Assembly (NCBI GenBank): GCA_049414205.1
Contig: JBMSGE010000001.1
Span: 53,382 to 117,381, forward strand
Reading direction: 5' to 3'
From: Nitrosomaritimum sp049414205
Lineage (GTDB): Archaea > Thermoproteota > Nitrososphaeria > Nitrososphaerales > Nitrosopumilaceae
DNA length: 64,000 nucleotides
In this document: in pieces, positions 25,036 to 33,583 of the stretch
Position numbering within the stretch: the stretch's first letter is position 1
Layout: every line of letters begins with the position of its first letter
Notes under the pieces: generated by a model
Told to the model about the DNA's origin: nothing
Databases searched by the model: none
The model's input: the letters and a program-made list of their open reading frames with translations, nothing else
Position numbers and translations under genes: made by a program

Positions 25036-25584
25036 TTAAATTTGAAACCATGGTTGACTTTCTAAATAATCAATTTCTTTAATCATGTCTTCTTTCTTTT
25101 TTGTAATCGCTGTTACCGATCTATATTGTTCGTACATCTCAATCTCTTCCTCTTTAGACAGAACCTCAGCTTCAGCTTGATCAAAAAATTTGTTTTCCTT
25201 GTTAAGGTGATCAAAAAGATATACAGAGTATGTTCTCAAGAATCTAGATACTGGTTCTCTGGCATCTTCTCCCTTTTTCCATCTTTGTAGATGTTTTGTG
25301 ATTTCTCGTGCAATATTTCTTCCAAATTCGTGTTCAATCATGAATTTGCGGATTTCTTCTTTGAGGGTATCATAACTTGCTACGCATGGAAAATAGGAGT
25401 TTTCTTCTCTGGAATGATGAATAGTATCTACAAATTCATAGATGATAATTGTGATTTTTTCAATGTCTGAAAAGGGAATATTTGATCCATTTGATATTTT
25501 TTCAGCACATTTTTCAATTACTTTTTGAAGACGACGTACTTGATCATGATCTGCTCTAAGCTCTTCAGTTGCACTCATAATCAT
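25036..25584 (-). CDS. Hemerythrin/HHE-domain protein
   Basis: The 182-residue helical protein carries the histidines and carboxylates of a di-iron hemerythrin-like four-helix bundle: RADHDQVRRLQ, HHSREENSYFP, EHEFGRNIA and FDHLNKENKFF. Such proteins bind oxygen or nitric oxide, or sense iron and redox state. The C-terminal extension (EIEMYEQYRSVTAITKKKED) is beyond the core. It stands alone upstream of APS kinase. Soluble and cytoplasmic; no signal peptide. Confidence 0.85.
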   Translation of the reverse strand: MIMSATEELRADHDQVRRLQKVIEKCAEKISNGSNIPFSDIEKITIIIYEFVDTIHHSREENSYFPCVASYDTLKEEIRKFMIEHEFGRNIAREITKHLQRWKKGEDAREPVSRFLRTYSVYLFDHLNKENKFFDQAEAEVLSKEEEIEMYEQYRSVTAITKKKEDMIKEIDYLESQPWFQI

Positions 25585-25629
25585 ATGAGTCCAAGCTGAA
25601 ATTTAATGTGTTCTAAAAAATTAGGCTGA

Positions 25630-25653
25630 CTCAATCTACACTAATAGATTGAG
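25630..25653. promoter_or_regulatory. Perfect 9-base inverted repeat between hemerythrin and antiporter genes
   Basis: CTCAATCTA (25630-25638), 6-base loop, TAGATTGAG (25645-25653). It lies 34 bases upstream of the antiporter ATG and 46 upstream of the divergent hemerythrin start, so it is a candidate operator for either gene. Confidence 0.4.
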
Positions 25654-25686
25654 ATTTTAATAGATCCTAATTTAGAGCAAAAAGGT

Positions 25687-27069
25687 ATGAATCCGATTTT
25701 TTTTGGAATATTTGAGCTAATTAGAGGGCAATTGAAGGATATTCCGTCTTTAAGTAATTTTGATACTAGTTTTATTTTGGAAAAAATGAATGAATTCCAA
25801 AGTTTTCTTGGGACTCTAAGTCAGGATGGTCCTATAGCTTCTGCTCATGTAATTTTATTGGCAGCTGGGGTTGTGATCTTTTTTGGAGTAGCTGGCGAGG
25901 CTTTTTTCAAAAAAACTGGAATTCCAGATGTTGCATTCTTAATGGTGCTTGGCGTAATAATTGGGCCAATTTTTGGAATTATTCAACCTGAAGCGGTAAT
26001 ACAGATTGTTCCATATTTTGCTGCATTGGCTTTGATTATCATTATGTTTGATGGCGGATTAAATCTAGATCTTAAACACATGGTAAAAACAGCCCATTTT
26101 GCTTTTGCATTAGCTATCCTTGGTTTTGTTTTATCAGTAGCAATTACTACTGTAGCCATACATTATCTTCTGGATTGGTCGTGGTTAGAGAGTGCTCTGC
26201 TTGGTTCAATTGTGGGCGGAAGTAGTTCGGCAATTGTATTTGGTCTTGTCAGAAATATCAGAATATCTGAGGAGACAAAGAACATGCTTAGTTTTGAATC
26301 TGCCTTGACAGATATTTTATCCACAATTATTGCTTTTATTTTATTTGGAGCAATTCTTGCAGGACAATTTGACCTTCAGGTTTTACAAGAAACTTTGGGA
26401 AGATCAGTTGTTGTTGGGCTGGTACTAGGTTTTGGAGTTGGAATTCCTTGGATGTATGTTTCAACTAAACTCAGTAATGCTCAACACTCCTATATGCTCA
26501 CATTAGGAATACTGTTTTTGCTTTTCTTCTTAGCAAATTCATTAGGAGAATCAGGTGCCCTCACTGCTTTGGTGTTTGGGTTAATGTTAGGAAATAAGAA
26601 GCATCTTGCAAGAATTTTAAAATTCAAACTTCCCAGAATTGAAGTTGATGATCCTACTCATAACCAGCTGACATTTTTGGTCAGGGTATTCTTTTTTGTT
26701 TTCGTAGGATTAATGGCAAGTATAGGAAAATATGAATATGTAATAATTGGAATTGGAATTACAATTTTAATTTATTTTGGAAGGCTAATTGTAGCAAAAT
26801 TAACACTCACAAAGAGGTTTTCGTTGTTGGATAGACGAGTAACATATTCGATGATACCAAGAGGATTAGCTGCAGCAGTTCTAGCAACTTTTCCCTTAAC
26901 ATTAGGATTACCAAATGCAGAGATTTATTCACAGATCGTTTTTGTTATCATCTTATCATCTGTGATTATTACAACCATTGGTTTAGGTAAATCAAAAAAG
27001 ATTCCTCCTCCTGACCCAAAAGAGGGAGGGTTTATCAAAAAACCGCCAGAAGATCCTCAGAAAAAATAG
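25687..27069 (+). CDS. Cation/proton antiporter (CPA superfamily)
   Basis: The 460-residue membrane protein has about 12-13 predicted helices of the Na+/H+ exchanger fold. The ion-site region is SIVGGSSSAIVFG followed by FESALTDILSTI, with the membrane aspartate, and RGLAAAVLATFPL is near the end. The N-terminal 50 residues are an unusual amphipathic addition before the first core helix. The proline-rich cytosolic tail (PPPDPKEGG) is short, with no TrkA domain. It would exchange Na+ or K+ for protons. Ion specificity cannot be read. Confidence 0.87.
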   Translation: MNPIFFGIFELIRGQLKDIPSLSNFDTSFILEKMNEFQSFLGTLSQDGPIASAHVILLAAGVVIFFGVAGEAFFKKTGIPDVAFLMVLGVIIGPIFGIIQPEAVIQIVPYFAALALIIIMFDGGLNLDLKHMVKTAHFAFALAILGFVLSVAITTVAIHYLLDWSWLESALLGSIVGGSSSAIVFGLVRNIRISEETKNMLSFESALTDILSTIIAFILFGAILAGQFDLQVLQETLGRSVVVGLVLGFGVGIPWMYVSTKLSNAQHSYMLTLGILFLLFFLANSLGESGALTALVFGLMLGNKKHLARILKFKLPRIEVDDPTHNQLTFLVRVFFFVFVGLMASIGKYEYVIIGIGITILIYFGRLIVAKLTLTKRFSLLDRRVTYSMIPRGLAAAVLATFPLTLGLPNAEIYSQIVFVIILSSVIITTIGLGKSKKIPPPDPKEGGFIKKPPEDPQKK

Positions 27070-27089
27070 TTCTGAGTTAGAAATTTTAT

Positions 27090-27386
27090 TTAAGATTGGA
27101 GTTTATTTTTTATGGTCTGGATATATTTTTGGTTGTATTCAGAAAATAGTCGGATTTTATCTTGAGCAAGAGCCATAGCCCCCGGTCTACTGTTAACATG
27201 TTTTCCCGCAATTTCTTGATCTTCTAGTAATTTTTGCAAGTCTTCTTTGGTATGTGAATCAAGTTGGTTAGTTAATTGATTTAATTCGGTATCTAGCAAA
27301 TCTTTGGTATCAGGTATAGCTGGTGGAAATGCTCCAACAATTTCTTTGGTGGTAATTTTTCCAAAAACCTTTCTGTCTAATTCCAT
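27090..27386 (-). CDS. Conserved hypothetical helical protein
   Basis: The 98-residue soluble protein starts KVFGKITTKEIVGAFPPAIP and is otherwise helical and charged, with SHTKEDLQKLLEDQEIAGKH in the middle. No known domain is recognised. It converges on the antiporter gene (20-base gap). Confidence 0.55.
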   Translation of the reverse strand: MELDRKVFGKITTKEIVGAFPPAIPDTKDLLDTELNQLTNQLDSHTKEDLQKLLEDQEIAGKHVNSRPGAMALAQDKIRLFSEYNQKYIQTIKNKLQS

Positions 27387-27562
27387 TAGTTTTTTGCTCC
27401 GTTAATTGTATTATAAATTAAATTTTTAAGAATTTTAATTTTCACTTTCAAATCCATGTGTTTTGAAAAAATTTGTTATTTATTCTCCAAGGTAATTATC
27501 AACGTTGAGATTAGAATTTATGATATAATATTATCAGAAGGCAATTTTAGTACAAGTGGTAA

Positions 27563-27775
27563 ATGATGACATATTGTATTGGTAAATGTAAGAATTACAA
27601 AGCACAAAAACCTTCAAGAATAGGCAGATATGCTGCTGGACAAAAAAGATGTAATTATTGTGAAGTTTTTGTAGATTATGAAGGAATTACTTGCCCTTGT
27701 TGTAACAGGCAACTACGATGCCTTCCGAGAAGTAGAAAGGGTAAAGAACGATATCTAGAACAAATCGTATCTTAA
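27563..27775 (+). CDS. Small cysteine-rich zinc-binding protein
   Basis: The 70-residue basic protein has CIGKC, CNYC, CPCC and a further Cys (RCLPR), enough for two zinc sites. Arg/Lys residues between them suit nucleic-acid binding. ATG 27563 follows AGTGGT, a plausible ribosome binding site. It is a lineage-specific family by appearance, function unknown. Confidence 0.62.
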   Translation: MMTYCIGKCKNYKAQKPSRIGRYAAGQKRCNYCEVFVDYEGITCPCCNRQLRCLPRSRKGKERYLEQIVS

Positions 27776-27828
27776 ATTTACATAAAAAATAAAGGTCTTA
27801 TTTAGGAGGCTATACTATTAGTGGTAGT

Positions 27829-28101
27829 ATGGCAATTCCAGAAGATGTACAAGACTATGTAGAAAAGCAGATCAACTTAATGATTTCACAAACAGAGGCC
27901 TATTTGCCTTTCATTAAAGTTGCTTTCCCATATTCTAAAAATCTGGCAGATGCATGTTACAATCTAATAGTAGGAAGTGCAGTATCAATTTTTGTAAATC
28001 AGTATGCAATGAGATTAAAGTATCCAAGTGCTGAGGATTTCACTGAATTTGGAAAAATTACTGTAAAGTATAGAGATCAGATTGATCAATTTTTCAAGTG
28101 A
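27829..28101 (+). CDS. Conserved hypothetical helical protein
   Basis: The 90-residue protein is all-helical with the hydrophobic stretch ADACYNLIVGSAVSIFVNQY in the middle, too polar overall for a membrane span. No motif is recognised. A GGAGG sequence lies about 20 bases upstream of the ATG. It follows the small zinc protein by 53 bases and ends next to the convergent Hsp20 gene. Confidence 0.58.
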   Translation: MAIPEDVQDYVEKQINLMISQTEAYLPFIKVAFPYSKNLADACYNLIVGSAVSIFVNQYAMRLKYPSAEDFTEFGKITVKYRDQIDQFFK

Positions 28102-28494
28102 TTATTCTATTTTGATTTTTTGACCTGAAATCTTTTTTGGTATTGTTATAGTTAATCTTCCTTTGGTAAATTTGGCAGTTGTCTTTTTACTATCAATTTT
28201 TCCTGGAAGAGTAAGTGTTTTTTTAAAATATTCAAATTTAGTTTTTATTCCTAATTTTTCTTCAGAGTAAGTTTCTTTTAATTTGGCTTCAACAGAAACA
28301 GCGTTTCCATTAAATGAAATTTTAATATCTTTTTTATTAACTAGTGGAAGATCAAATTCCAGCAACCAATTAGTCCCAAATTCTCTTAAGCATGATAAAG
28401 GAGAAAGAATCTGTTTTTCAATATCATCGTTTAGTAAAGAGCTAAAAGCTGGTTGTAGCGTTCTAATTTTATATTCATCTTCATTTTCAACCAT
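28102..28494 (-). CDS. Hsp20/alpha-crystallin family protein
   Basis: The 130-residue protein has an alpha-crystallin domain from about residue 40 (WLLEFDLPLVNKKDIKISFN) to the end. It lacks the usual strict GVL motif, having FTKGRLTITIPK instead, and lacks a long C-terminal IxI extension. It is third in a tight operon behind a CBS protein and PAC2 (gaps of 2 and 4 bases), so it is probably co-regulated with protein quality-control genes. It is divergent from the other Hsp20 in the window at 39303. Confidence 0.82.
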   Translation of the reverse strand: MVENEDEYKIRTLQPAFSSLLNDDIEKQILSPLSCLREFGTNWLLEFDLPLVNKKDIKISFNGNAVSVEAKLKETYSEEKLGIKTKFEYFKKTLTLPGKIDSKKTTAKFTKGRLTITIPKKISGQKIKIE

Positions 28495-28498
28495 AAAA

Positions 28499-29227
28499 TC
28501 ACCTGTAAATTTGAGGGGCTCTTCCCGGTTGTTTTTCCTGTTGCTGTTGTTGTAAGGAACGAATTGTTTCTTCCATTAGGTTTCTGTGCTGAATACGTAA
28601 TCGTTCAATCTTCTTCTTTATGTCAGTCGTGTCTACTTTGACGTTTAATATTCTGGCAAGGGTTGTGATTGCGACAATTGAGGCTTCAGGATCTGGGAAA
28701 AAAGGATGGCACTCAGCATACAAAATTAGGGCAGGGGTTTTTGATTTTCTAAAGGCAGTAATCATAGCTGCATCAGTTCCAAAAATTGAACCAGACAAAA
28801 ATTTGGATATTCCACAATCATAGAGTAGTTTTTCAAGTGATTTGTGGGTAACCAGTCCAAAAATTTTTGGTGCCTTGGGGTCTCTGTTTACAGACTCCAT
28901 TCCACTAATGATGATTATTTTTTTAATTTGATTTTTTTTGCAGTACTCTAAAACTGATTGAGCAAAATCATATGCCACAAAGGCATCAAAAGGAAGATCT
29001 GACATTATGACATAAAGATTATTTTTTTTATAGATTCGAATGGGAGGGAGAATTTCACCATCTTCAACGAATAAAGTTGGAGGGAGGTCAGGATGATCGA
29101 TTTCACCTATCTGTTTCATCTTTAAATGATGAACCAAGTACGAAATGGTAAATGTACCTACAAGACCGTTACTAGGAAATCCTACAAGTAATACACTTTC
29201 TTTAGGAGATTTTTTGCTAACTTGCAT
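28499..29227 (-). CDS. Proteasome assembly chaperone family protein (PAC2)
   Basis: The 242-residue protein has the PAC2 signature LVGFPSNGLVGTFTISYLVHH near the N-terminus and the family core FDAFVAYDFAQSVLEYCKKN. A Gln-rich C-terminus (LQQQQQEKQPGRAP) follows a helical segment. Archaeal PbaA/PbaB-type homologues act in or near proteasome assembly, though some form other complexes. It sits between CBS and Hsp20 genes in one operon. Confidence 0.85.
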   Translation of the reverse strand: MQVSKKSPKESVLLVGFPSNGLVGTFTISYLVHHLKMKQIGEIDHPDLPPTLFVEDGEILPPIRIYKKNNLYVIMSDLPFDAFVAYDFAQSVLEYCKKNQIKKIIIISGMESVNRDPKAPKIFGLVTHKSLEKLLYDCGISKFLSGSIFGTDAAMITAFRKSKTPALILYAECHPFFPDPEASIVAITTLARILNVKVDTTDIKKKIERLRIQHRNLMEETIRSLQQQQQEKQPGRAPQIYR

Positions 29228-29229
29228 AA

Positions 29230-30417
29230 TTAGAATACGGGTAGACCCATTTTTCTAATACTTGTCTTTGATCTTCTTTTTGCTTTTTTGGAAAGATTTC
29301 TCAATAGTTTTTGGCTAAGGTCTTCTAAAACCTCACCAAGATCAAAGCCTAGAGATTTGTAAATTAATGGAGTATGATGTGATGTGGTAATCATTATTGT
29401 TACATCGAATTTGCCTTCTTTTTTACCACCACTTCGTTGTTTTTTAATAGAAACTCTAGCTTCATGGATTTCAGAATAAGTTTGTTGTAATCTTTTGAGG
29501 GTTTTTTCGAATTTAGAAGTGATTAACTTGATATCGCCTTGATCCTCTGGCATTCCAACGATAAATAATGGAATTTGTGTTTCTATTTTTGTTGCTAATA
29601 ATCCAAGTATGTCCTTGAATGTTATTATTCCCTGTAGATTATCCCATAGATTTACCAGACAACAGGTTGTGTCCGTTTTTAACATTAATTTTAAAATTTT
29701 ATTCAAATCATCATTGGGGGAGCATTGGGGGACCCTTGCACTACCAATATTTCCAATTCTTGATTCTAATTTATGAACTCGATTAGCACCTCGAGATAAA
29801 CGACCTAGGCTTTCTTTGGGGATTATTGCCTCAATGAGATGAGATGATGTTAACACTTGTTTTATTTTGTCTTTATTAAGAACTGGAAGATGATCTATTT
29901 TCTTATTTGTCATTATTCGTTTTGCAGTACTTAGAGGTTCATCCGATGTAACTGTGACAGGATTTTGAGTGTAAATCAAATTTGCCTTTATCCATTTGTT
30001 GTCTTTTGAGGAAAGTAGTTTGATAATTTTTTTTGCAGTAACCACTCCAATGATTTTATTTTGGCTGACAACAGGAACTTCTCTGGTTCTATAATGAGTC
30101 ATTATGTGAGATGCTTTTTGTATTGAATCGTTTGGAGAAACATAAGGAATCGGGGAGAGGTAGGGCTCTACCTTCATTGAAGTAATATTTTTTGCATTAA
30201 GCAATGAAAGAATATTTGTAGAAAATGTATTTTTGCCATTTATGTAAAATGCGTCATATGCCTTGTTTCTAGTAATCTTGTTGATTACAGAAGAAAGGGT
30301 ATCTGTTGATTCGATAATTGTAGGTTTTGAAACAATATTCTTAATTTTTGTAGTTTGAATGTCCTTTAGGTGTTCATAAATTGTATCAGTAATCATCTTT
30401 CTTACTTGATTTAGCAC
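29230..30417 (-). CDS. CBS-domain protein with C-terminal HPF/RaiA-like region
   Basis: The 395-residue protein has four CBS motifs in two pairs, for example PYVSPNDSIQKASHIMTHY with VPVVSQNKIIGVVTAKKIIK, and PQCSPNDDLNKILKLMLK with LQGIITFKDILGLL. A C-terminal domain of about 110 residues follows (KFDVTIMITTSHHTPLIYKS), a ferredoxin-like strand pattern reminiscent of the sigma-54 modulation/HPF ribosome-binding fold. CBS pairs usually bind adenosine ligands. The start is GTG 30417; the Met at residue 8 is an alternative. It is first in an operon with PAC2 and Hsp20. Confidence 0.8.
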   Translation of the reverse strand: MLNQVRKMITDTIYEHLKDIQTTKIKNIVSKPTIIESTDTLSSVINKITRNKAYDAFYINGKNTFSTNILSLLNAKNITSMKVEPYLSPIPYVSPNDSIQKASHIMTHYRTREVPVVSQNKIIGVVTAKKIIKLLSSKDNKWIKANLIYTQNPVTVTSDEPLSTAKRIMTNKKIDHLPVLNKDKIKQVLTSSHLIEAIIPKESLGRLSRGANRVHKLESRIGNIGSARVPQCSPNDDLNKILKLMLKTDTTCCLVNLWDNLQGIITFKDILGLLATKIETQIPLFIVGMPEDQGDIKLITSKFEKTLKRLQQTYSEIHEARVSIKKQRSGGKKEGKFDVTIMITTSHHTPLIYKSLGFDLGEVLEDLSQKLLRNLSKKAKRRSKTSIRKMGLPVF

Positions 30418-30468
30418 CCATTTTTAAATTAAAAGAAAATCCTAGATTTTCAAAATTGATTTTCATGC

Positions 30469-31380
30469 GTGATATTTGAGTTCATATATTTAACCCAAAA
30501 AACCGAAGATGCTGTATTGTTATTAAAAAAAGCAGAACTAAATCAGATAATTATTAAAAAAACTATTACAATTACTCCAAATACAACCCTACTTGAAGCA
30601 AGAGAAATTCTTCTTCGACATAATTTAAAGAGATTAGTGGTGATAAACTCTAAAAAATGTCCAGTGGGCATTATTACCGAAAAGGACATTGCAAAAACCA
30701 TCTACGCATTAGGGGACAAACCGATTAAATCAGTTAAAGTTTCGGGATTTATGTCAAAAAAATTATTCACTGTAAAACAAACTGCTTCCATTTATGATTG
30801 TGCCAAATTAATGAAAAGACATAGAATTAGTTCAATTATTGTTTTAGGTAAAAAAGGCGTTTTAGAGGGGTTAGTTACAAAAACTGATCTTGCATCAATT
30901 TTTCTAACACATGCAGTAGCGCCACTAAAAGTCTCAAAAATAATGACTAGAAAAGTAATTACTGCTATGCCTGGTGATTCCTTACTTTATGTTGAAAGTT
31001 TACTAATTCATAATGGAATTTCCAGAATTGTTATTGAACGAAATAAAGTTCCAGTTGGAATTATCACTTATCGGGATTTTGTACCTGCAAAACTACCTCA
31101 TTGGATTGCACAATATGCAGATCCCAAAGAAGTTGAAAAATATAGAACAAAAAAAGATCTCAGTGATTTTCAAGTAAACCAAATGAGTCATCTTCTTCAT
31201 TTCAAGGCAGTTGATATTATGGCGTCAAACCCAATTGTAGTAAAAGCTGATGAGGATGTAAGTGTCGCAGTATTATTAATGATAAGAAACAGGATTAGTG
31301 GATTACCCGTAGTAAAAAATTCAAAACTTGTTGGAATTGTTACAAAGGCAGATATTGTAAAAGCTATTGCTGAGGCTTAA
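30469..31380 (+). CDS. CBS-domain protein, four CBS repeats
   Basis: The 303-residue protein is built of two CBS pairs: TPNTTLLEAREILLRHNLKR, VKQTASIYDCAKLMKRHRIS, AMPGDSLLYVESLLIHNGIS and VKADEDVSVAVLLMIRNRIS, each followed by a GIIT/GIVT loop. No effector domain is attached. Such proteins sense AMP, ATP or SAM and regulate partners. GTG 30469 is the longest start; the true start may be internal. It is divergent from the CBS-PAC2-Hsp20 operon, and converges on a universal stress protein gene. Confidence 0.85.
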   Translation: MIFEFIYLTQKTEDAVLLLKKAELNQIIIKKTITITPNTTLLEAREILLRHNLKRLVVINSKKCPVGIITEKDIAKTIYALGDKPIKSVKVSGFMSKKLFTVKQTASIYDCAKLMKRHRISSIIVLGKKGVLEGLVTKTDLASIFLTHAVAPLKVSKIMTRKVITAMPGDSLLYVESLLIHNGISRIVIERNKVPVGIITYRDFVPAKLPHWIAQYADPKEVEKYRTKKDLSDFQVNQMSHLLHFKAVDIMASNPIVVKADEDVSVAVLLMIRNRISGLPVVKNSKLVGIVTKADIVKAIAEA

Positions 31381-31381
31381 T

Positions 31382-31816
31382 CTATTTTACAATTAGTACT
31401 GAACATGGAGAATTATTTGCAAGTTTATTTGAAACACTTCCAAGGAAAAATCTTGCTGTTGCACCTAAACCTTTACTGCCAACAATAATCAAATTACATT
31501 TTTTACTCTTGGCAAGTTTTACTATCTCATTTGTTATATTTCCCTCTTTCATGATAGTAGTTACATCCATACCTTTAGTTTTAGCAGTTTCTTTGCCTTT
31601 AATGAGAACTTTTTCTCCAAACCTTCGAAGCATTTTCAAGTATTCGTTTTTATCCAATAAATTTAGAGAGCGTGTTTTATCAACTACATATACCAAAATT
31701 AGATTAGCCTGATAATTTTTGGCCATATCACAAGCCTGAAGAAGAGCTTTTTTAGAATAATCTGAACCATCTAAAGGAACTAAAATATTCATGTAAAGAG
31801 ATTTTTTCATAATCAA
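31382..31816 (-). CDS. Universal stress protein
   Basis: The 144-residue UspA-fold protein has ILVPLDGSDYSKKALLQA near the N-terminus and the ATP-binding pattern G-2x-G-9x-G-S in GSKGLGATARFFLGSVS. The Met at residue 10 (MNILVPLDG) is a plausible start that gives the standard length. It is one of four Usp genes within 2.7 kb, mixed with CBS-domain genes. Confidence 0.87.
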   Translation of the reverse strand: MIMKKSLYMNILVPLDGSDYSKKALLQACDMAKNYQANLILVYVVDKTRSLNLLDKNEYLKMLRRFGEKVLIKGKETAKTKGMDVTTIMKEGNITNEIVKLAKSKKCNLIIVGSKGLGATARFFLGSVSNKLANNSPCSVLIVK

Positions 31817-31916
31817 AAATATAATTGACGAATATTAAACTAAACTCTTGAAAATCAATTGATGAGATAGTTATTAAAACTGATAATCTTGAACTGTTAT
31901 TAAATCGTAAATTTAA

Positions 31917-32357
31917 GTGAAGATGGAAATGATAAGGAAAAAAATTAAAAAAATTCTCGTCCCCTTAGACGGTTCTAAAAACTCACTTAGAGGACTAGAT
32001 GAAGCAATTTATCTTGCAAGGCAATGTCAGGCAACAATTACAGGTTTGTATATTATACCAATTTATCCCAGAAATCTAGCTGACGCAATTATGCCATTTC
32101 AAATTCATCTTAGCAAAGAAGCTAAAAGATTCATGGAACATGCAAAAAGAAGAAGTGCTCAGAAGGGAATTGTTTTCAAGTCCAAGATCATTTTTGGGAG
32201 TCCAACTGTAGAAATTGAGGAATTATCCCGAAAAGGAAAATTTCACATAATTGTAATTGGATCCAGAGGACAAAGTGGAATAAAAGAAGCCTTTTTGGGA
32301 AGTGTTGCAAATGCAATTGTTCATAAGTCCAAAATACCGGTGTTAGTAGTAAAGTAG
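31917..32357 (+). CDS. Universal stress protein, shares a perfect 111-base tract with the gene at 33584
   Basis: This 146-residue UspA protein has the nucleotide-binding loop GSRGQSGIKEAFLGSVAN. Bases 31941-32051 are identical to the complement of 33890-34000 in the paralogue, while the rest of the two genes is clearly diverged. GTG 31917 is the longest start; ATG 31923 or 31929 fits the TATA-like TTATTAAA at about 31897 better. It is followed after 7 bases by another Usp gene, so the two form an operon. Confidence 0.87.
   Translation: MKMEMIRKKIKKILVPLDGSKNSLRGLDEAIYLARQCQATITGLYIIPIYPRNLADAIMPFQIHLSKEAKRFMEHAKRRSAQKGIVFKSKIIFGSPTVEIEELSRKGKFHIIVIGSRGQSGIKEAFLGSVANAIVHKSKIPVLVVK
31941..32051 (+). 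repeat. Left arm of 111-base perfect inverted repeat
   Basis: Read base by base, this tract equals the reverse complement of 33890-34000 without a mismatch; identity stops abruptly at both ends. It encodes the N-terminal strand and helix of a Usp protein. Confidence 0.9.
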
Positions 32358-32364
32358 TGATAAT

Positions 32365-32832
32365 ATGTTTTCCAAAATGTTAACCAAGATTTTAGTTCCG
32401 TATGATGGCTCCAAATATTCTGTAAAAGCCCTTACAAGAGCAACAGAGCTGGCTCATAATTTAGATTCAGAAATAATTCTATTTTCAGTTGTGAATGTAG
32501 GATATGTTTCTCCTCCAGGATTGCTTGGAATAATAAAATCAAAAAAAGAAAAGGACACCATAAAGAAGTGGTCAAAATCAGTTAAAGCAGATACTGAAAA
32601 AATGTTAAAAAATGCATTGAAAAAATGTGAATCAAAGGGAATTACTGCGTCATATGTTATTTCTGAAGGGGAAATTTCCAGTAAAATTCTAGATTTTGCA
32701 TCAAAGAAAAAAATTTCATTAATAGTAATTGGAAGTCATGGTCTTCATGGAATTGGGAAATTAAAGACTCTTGGAAGTGTCAGTAGAAGGGTTTCTGAGA
32801 ATGCAAAATGTCCTGTATTGATTGTAAGATAA
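32365..32832 (+). CDS. Universal stress protein
   Basis: The 155-residue UspA protein has ILVPYDGSKYSVKALTRA at the start and the ATP loop GSHGLHGIGKLKTLGSVS. A longer and more basic middle (KSKKEKDTIKKWSKSVKADT) sets it apart from its neighbours. It is second in an operon after the Usp gene at 31917 with a 7-base gap. Confidence 0.87.
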   Translation: MFSKMLTKILVPYDGSKYSVKALTRATELAHNLDSEIILFSVVNVGYVSPPGLLGIIKSKKEKDTIKKWSKSVKADTEKMLKNALKKCESKGITASYVISEGEISSKILDFASKKKISLIVIGSHGLHGIGKLKTLGSVSRRVSENAKCPVLIVR

Positions 32833-32834
32833 TT

Positions 32835-33065
32835 TCATGATAATTCCCCTAAAAAGTGAACAGTATCTTGATCGACAATAACTGTTCTATCTTTTGGAAC
32901 CCGGAATAATTTTTTAGAACCAGCTACAGACTGAATTATTATTTTAGAATATGGATCTTTGGTAGCTTTATACAAAATTCCTTTATCACCAATTGATTGT
33001 GACCATTGAGTTCCTTGAACAAAGGAAATTGTTTGAAATTTTATTACTTGATATGAATAAACCAA
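32835..33065 (-). CDS. Small hypothetical beta-rich protein
   Basis: The 76-residue protein alternates hydrophobic and polar residues (YQVIKFQTISFVQGTQWSQS, RTVIVDQDTVHFLGELS), which suggests a small beta fold. No family is recognised. It lies 9 bases after the CBS gene on the same strand, so it is probably cotranscribed with it. It converges on the Usp operon. Confidence 0.5.
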   Translation of the reverse strand: MVYSYQVIKFQTISFVQGTQWSQSIGDKGILYKATKDPYSKIIIQSVAGSKKLFRVPKDRTVIVDQDTVHFLGELS

Positions 33066-33074
33066 TTTCTTTAG

Positions 33075-33512
33075 CTATTCCTTTTGCATTCTTGTAAGTA
33101 TTTCATCGCAAATTCGCCTCATTTCAGAATCTGATCCGACACTACAAATTTCTACTAGATCAGAAGTTGTGATTATTCCAGTAATTTTATTTTCTTTTAT
33201 GACTGGTAATTTGTGAATATTGTTTACTTTCATTTGTTCTGCTGCTTCCCAAACAGTTTCATCAGGATCAATTGAGATCAGTGGGGAGGACATTACTTCT
33301 TTAAGAGGAGAGGCCAACGGTTTTTCTTTAGATGCAATTCTTTTTACAAAATCTCTTTCAGTAAGAATTCCTATGGGCATATTATTTTCGGTTACGATAA
33401 CACATCCTATGTTTTTCTCATCCATTAATTTTGCTGCACCTTTAATCATTGAAGAGGAATCTAATGCAGCAACGTTGCTAATCATAACATCCTTGACAAA
33501 GGTATGAGCCAT
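33075..33512 (-). CDS. CBS-pair protein
   Basis: The 145-residue protein is a single CBS pair (LDSSSMIKGAAKLMDEKNIG, IDPDETVWEAAEQMKVNNIH), with GILTERDFVKRI and GIITTSDLVEICS ending the two motifs. It resembles the archaeal stand-alone CBS proteins that act as energy sensors. Its nearest relative here is the CBS protein at 34146. The two flank a Usp gene. Confidence 0.87.
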   Translation of the reverse strand: MAHTFVKDVMISNVAALDSSSMIKGAAKLMDEKNIGCVIVTENNMPIGILTERDFVKRIASKEKPLASPLKEVMSSPLISIDPDETVWEAAEQMKVNNIHKLPVIKENKITGIITTSDLVEICSVGSDSEMRRICDEILTRMQKE

Positions 33513-33583
33513 AGTTTATTCGGGAATTATATTCTAATAAAGATCCCCATTTTCATCCTACGAAGCTTGATTGGTAAATTTAG

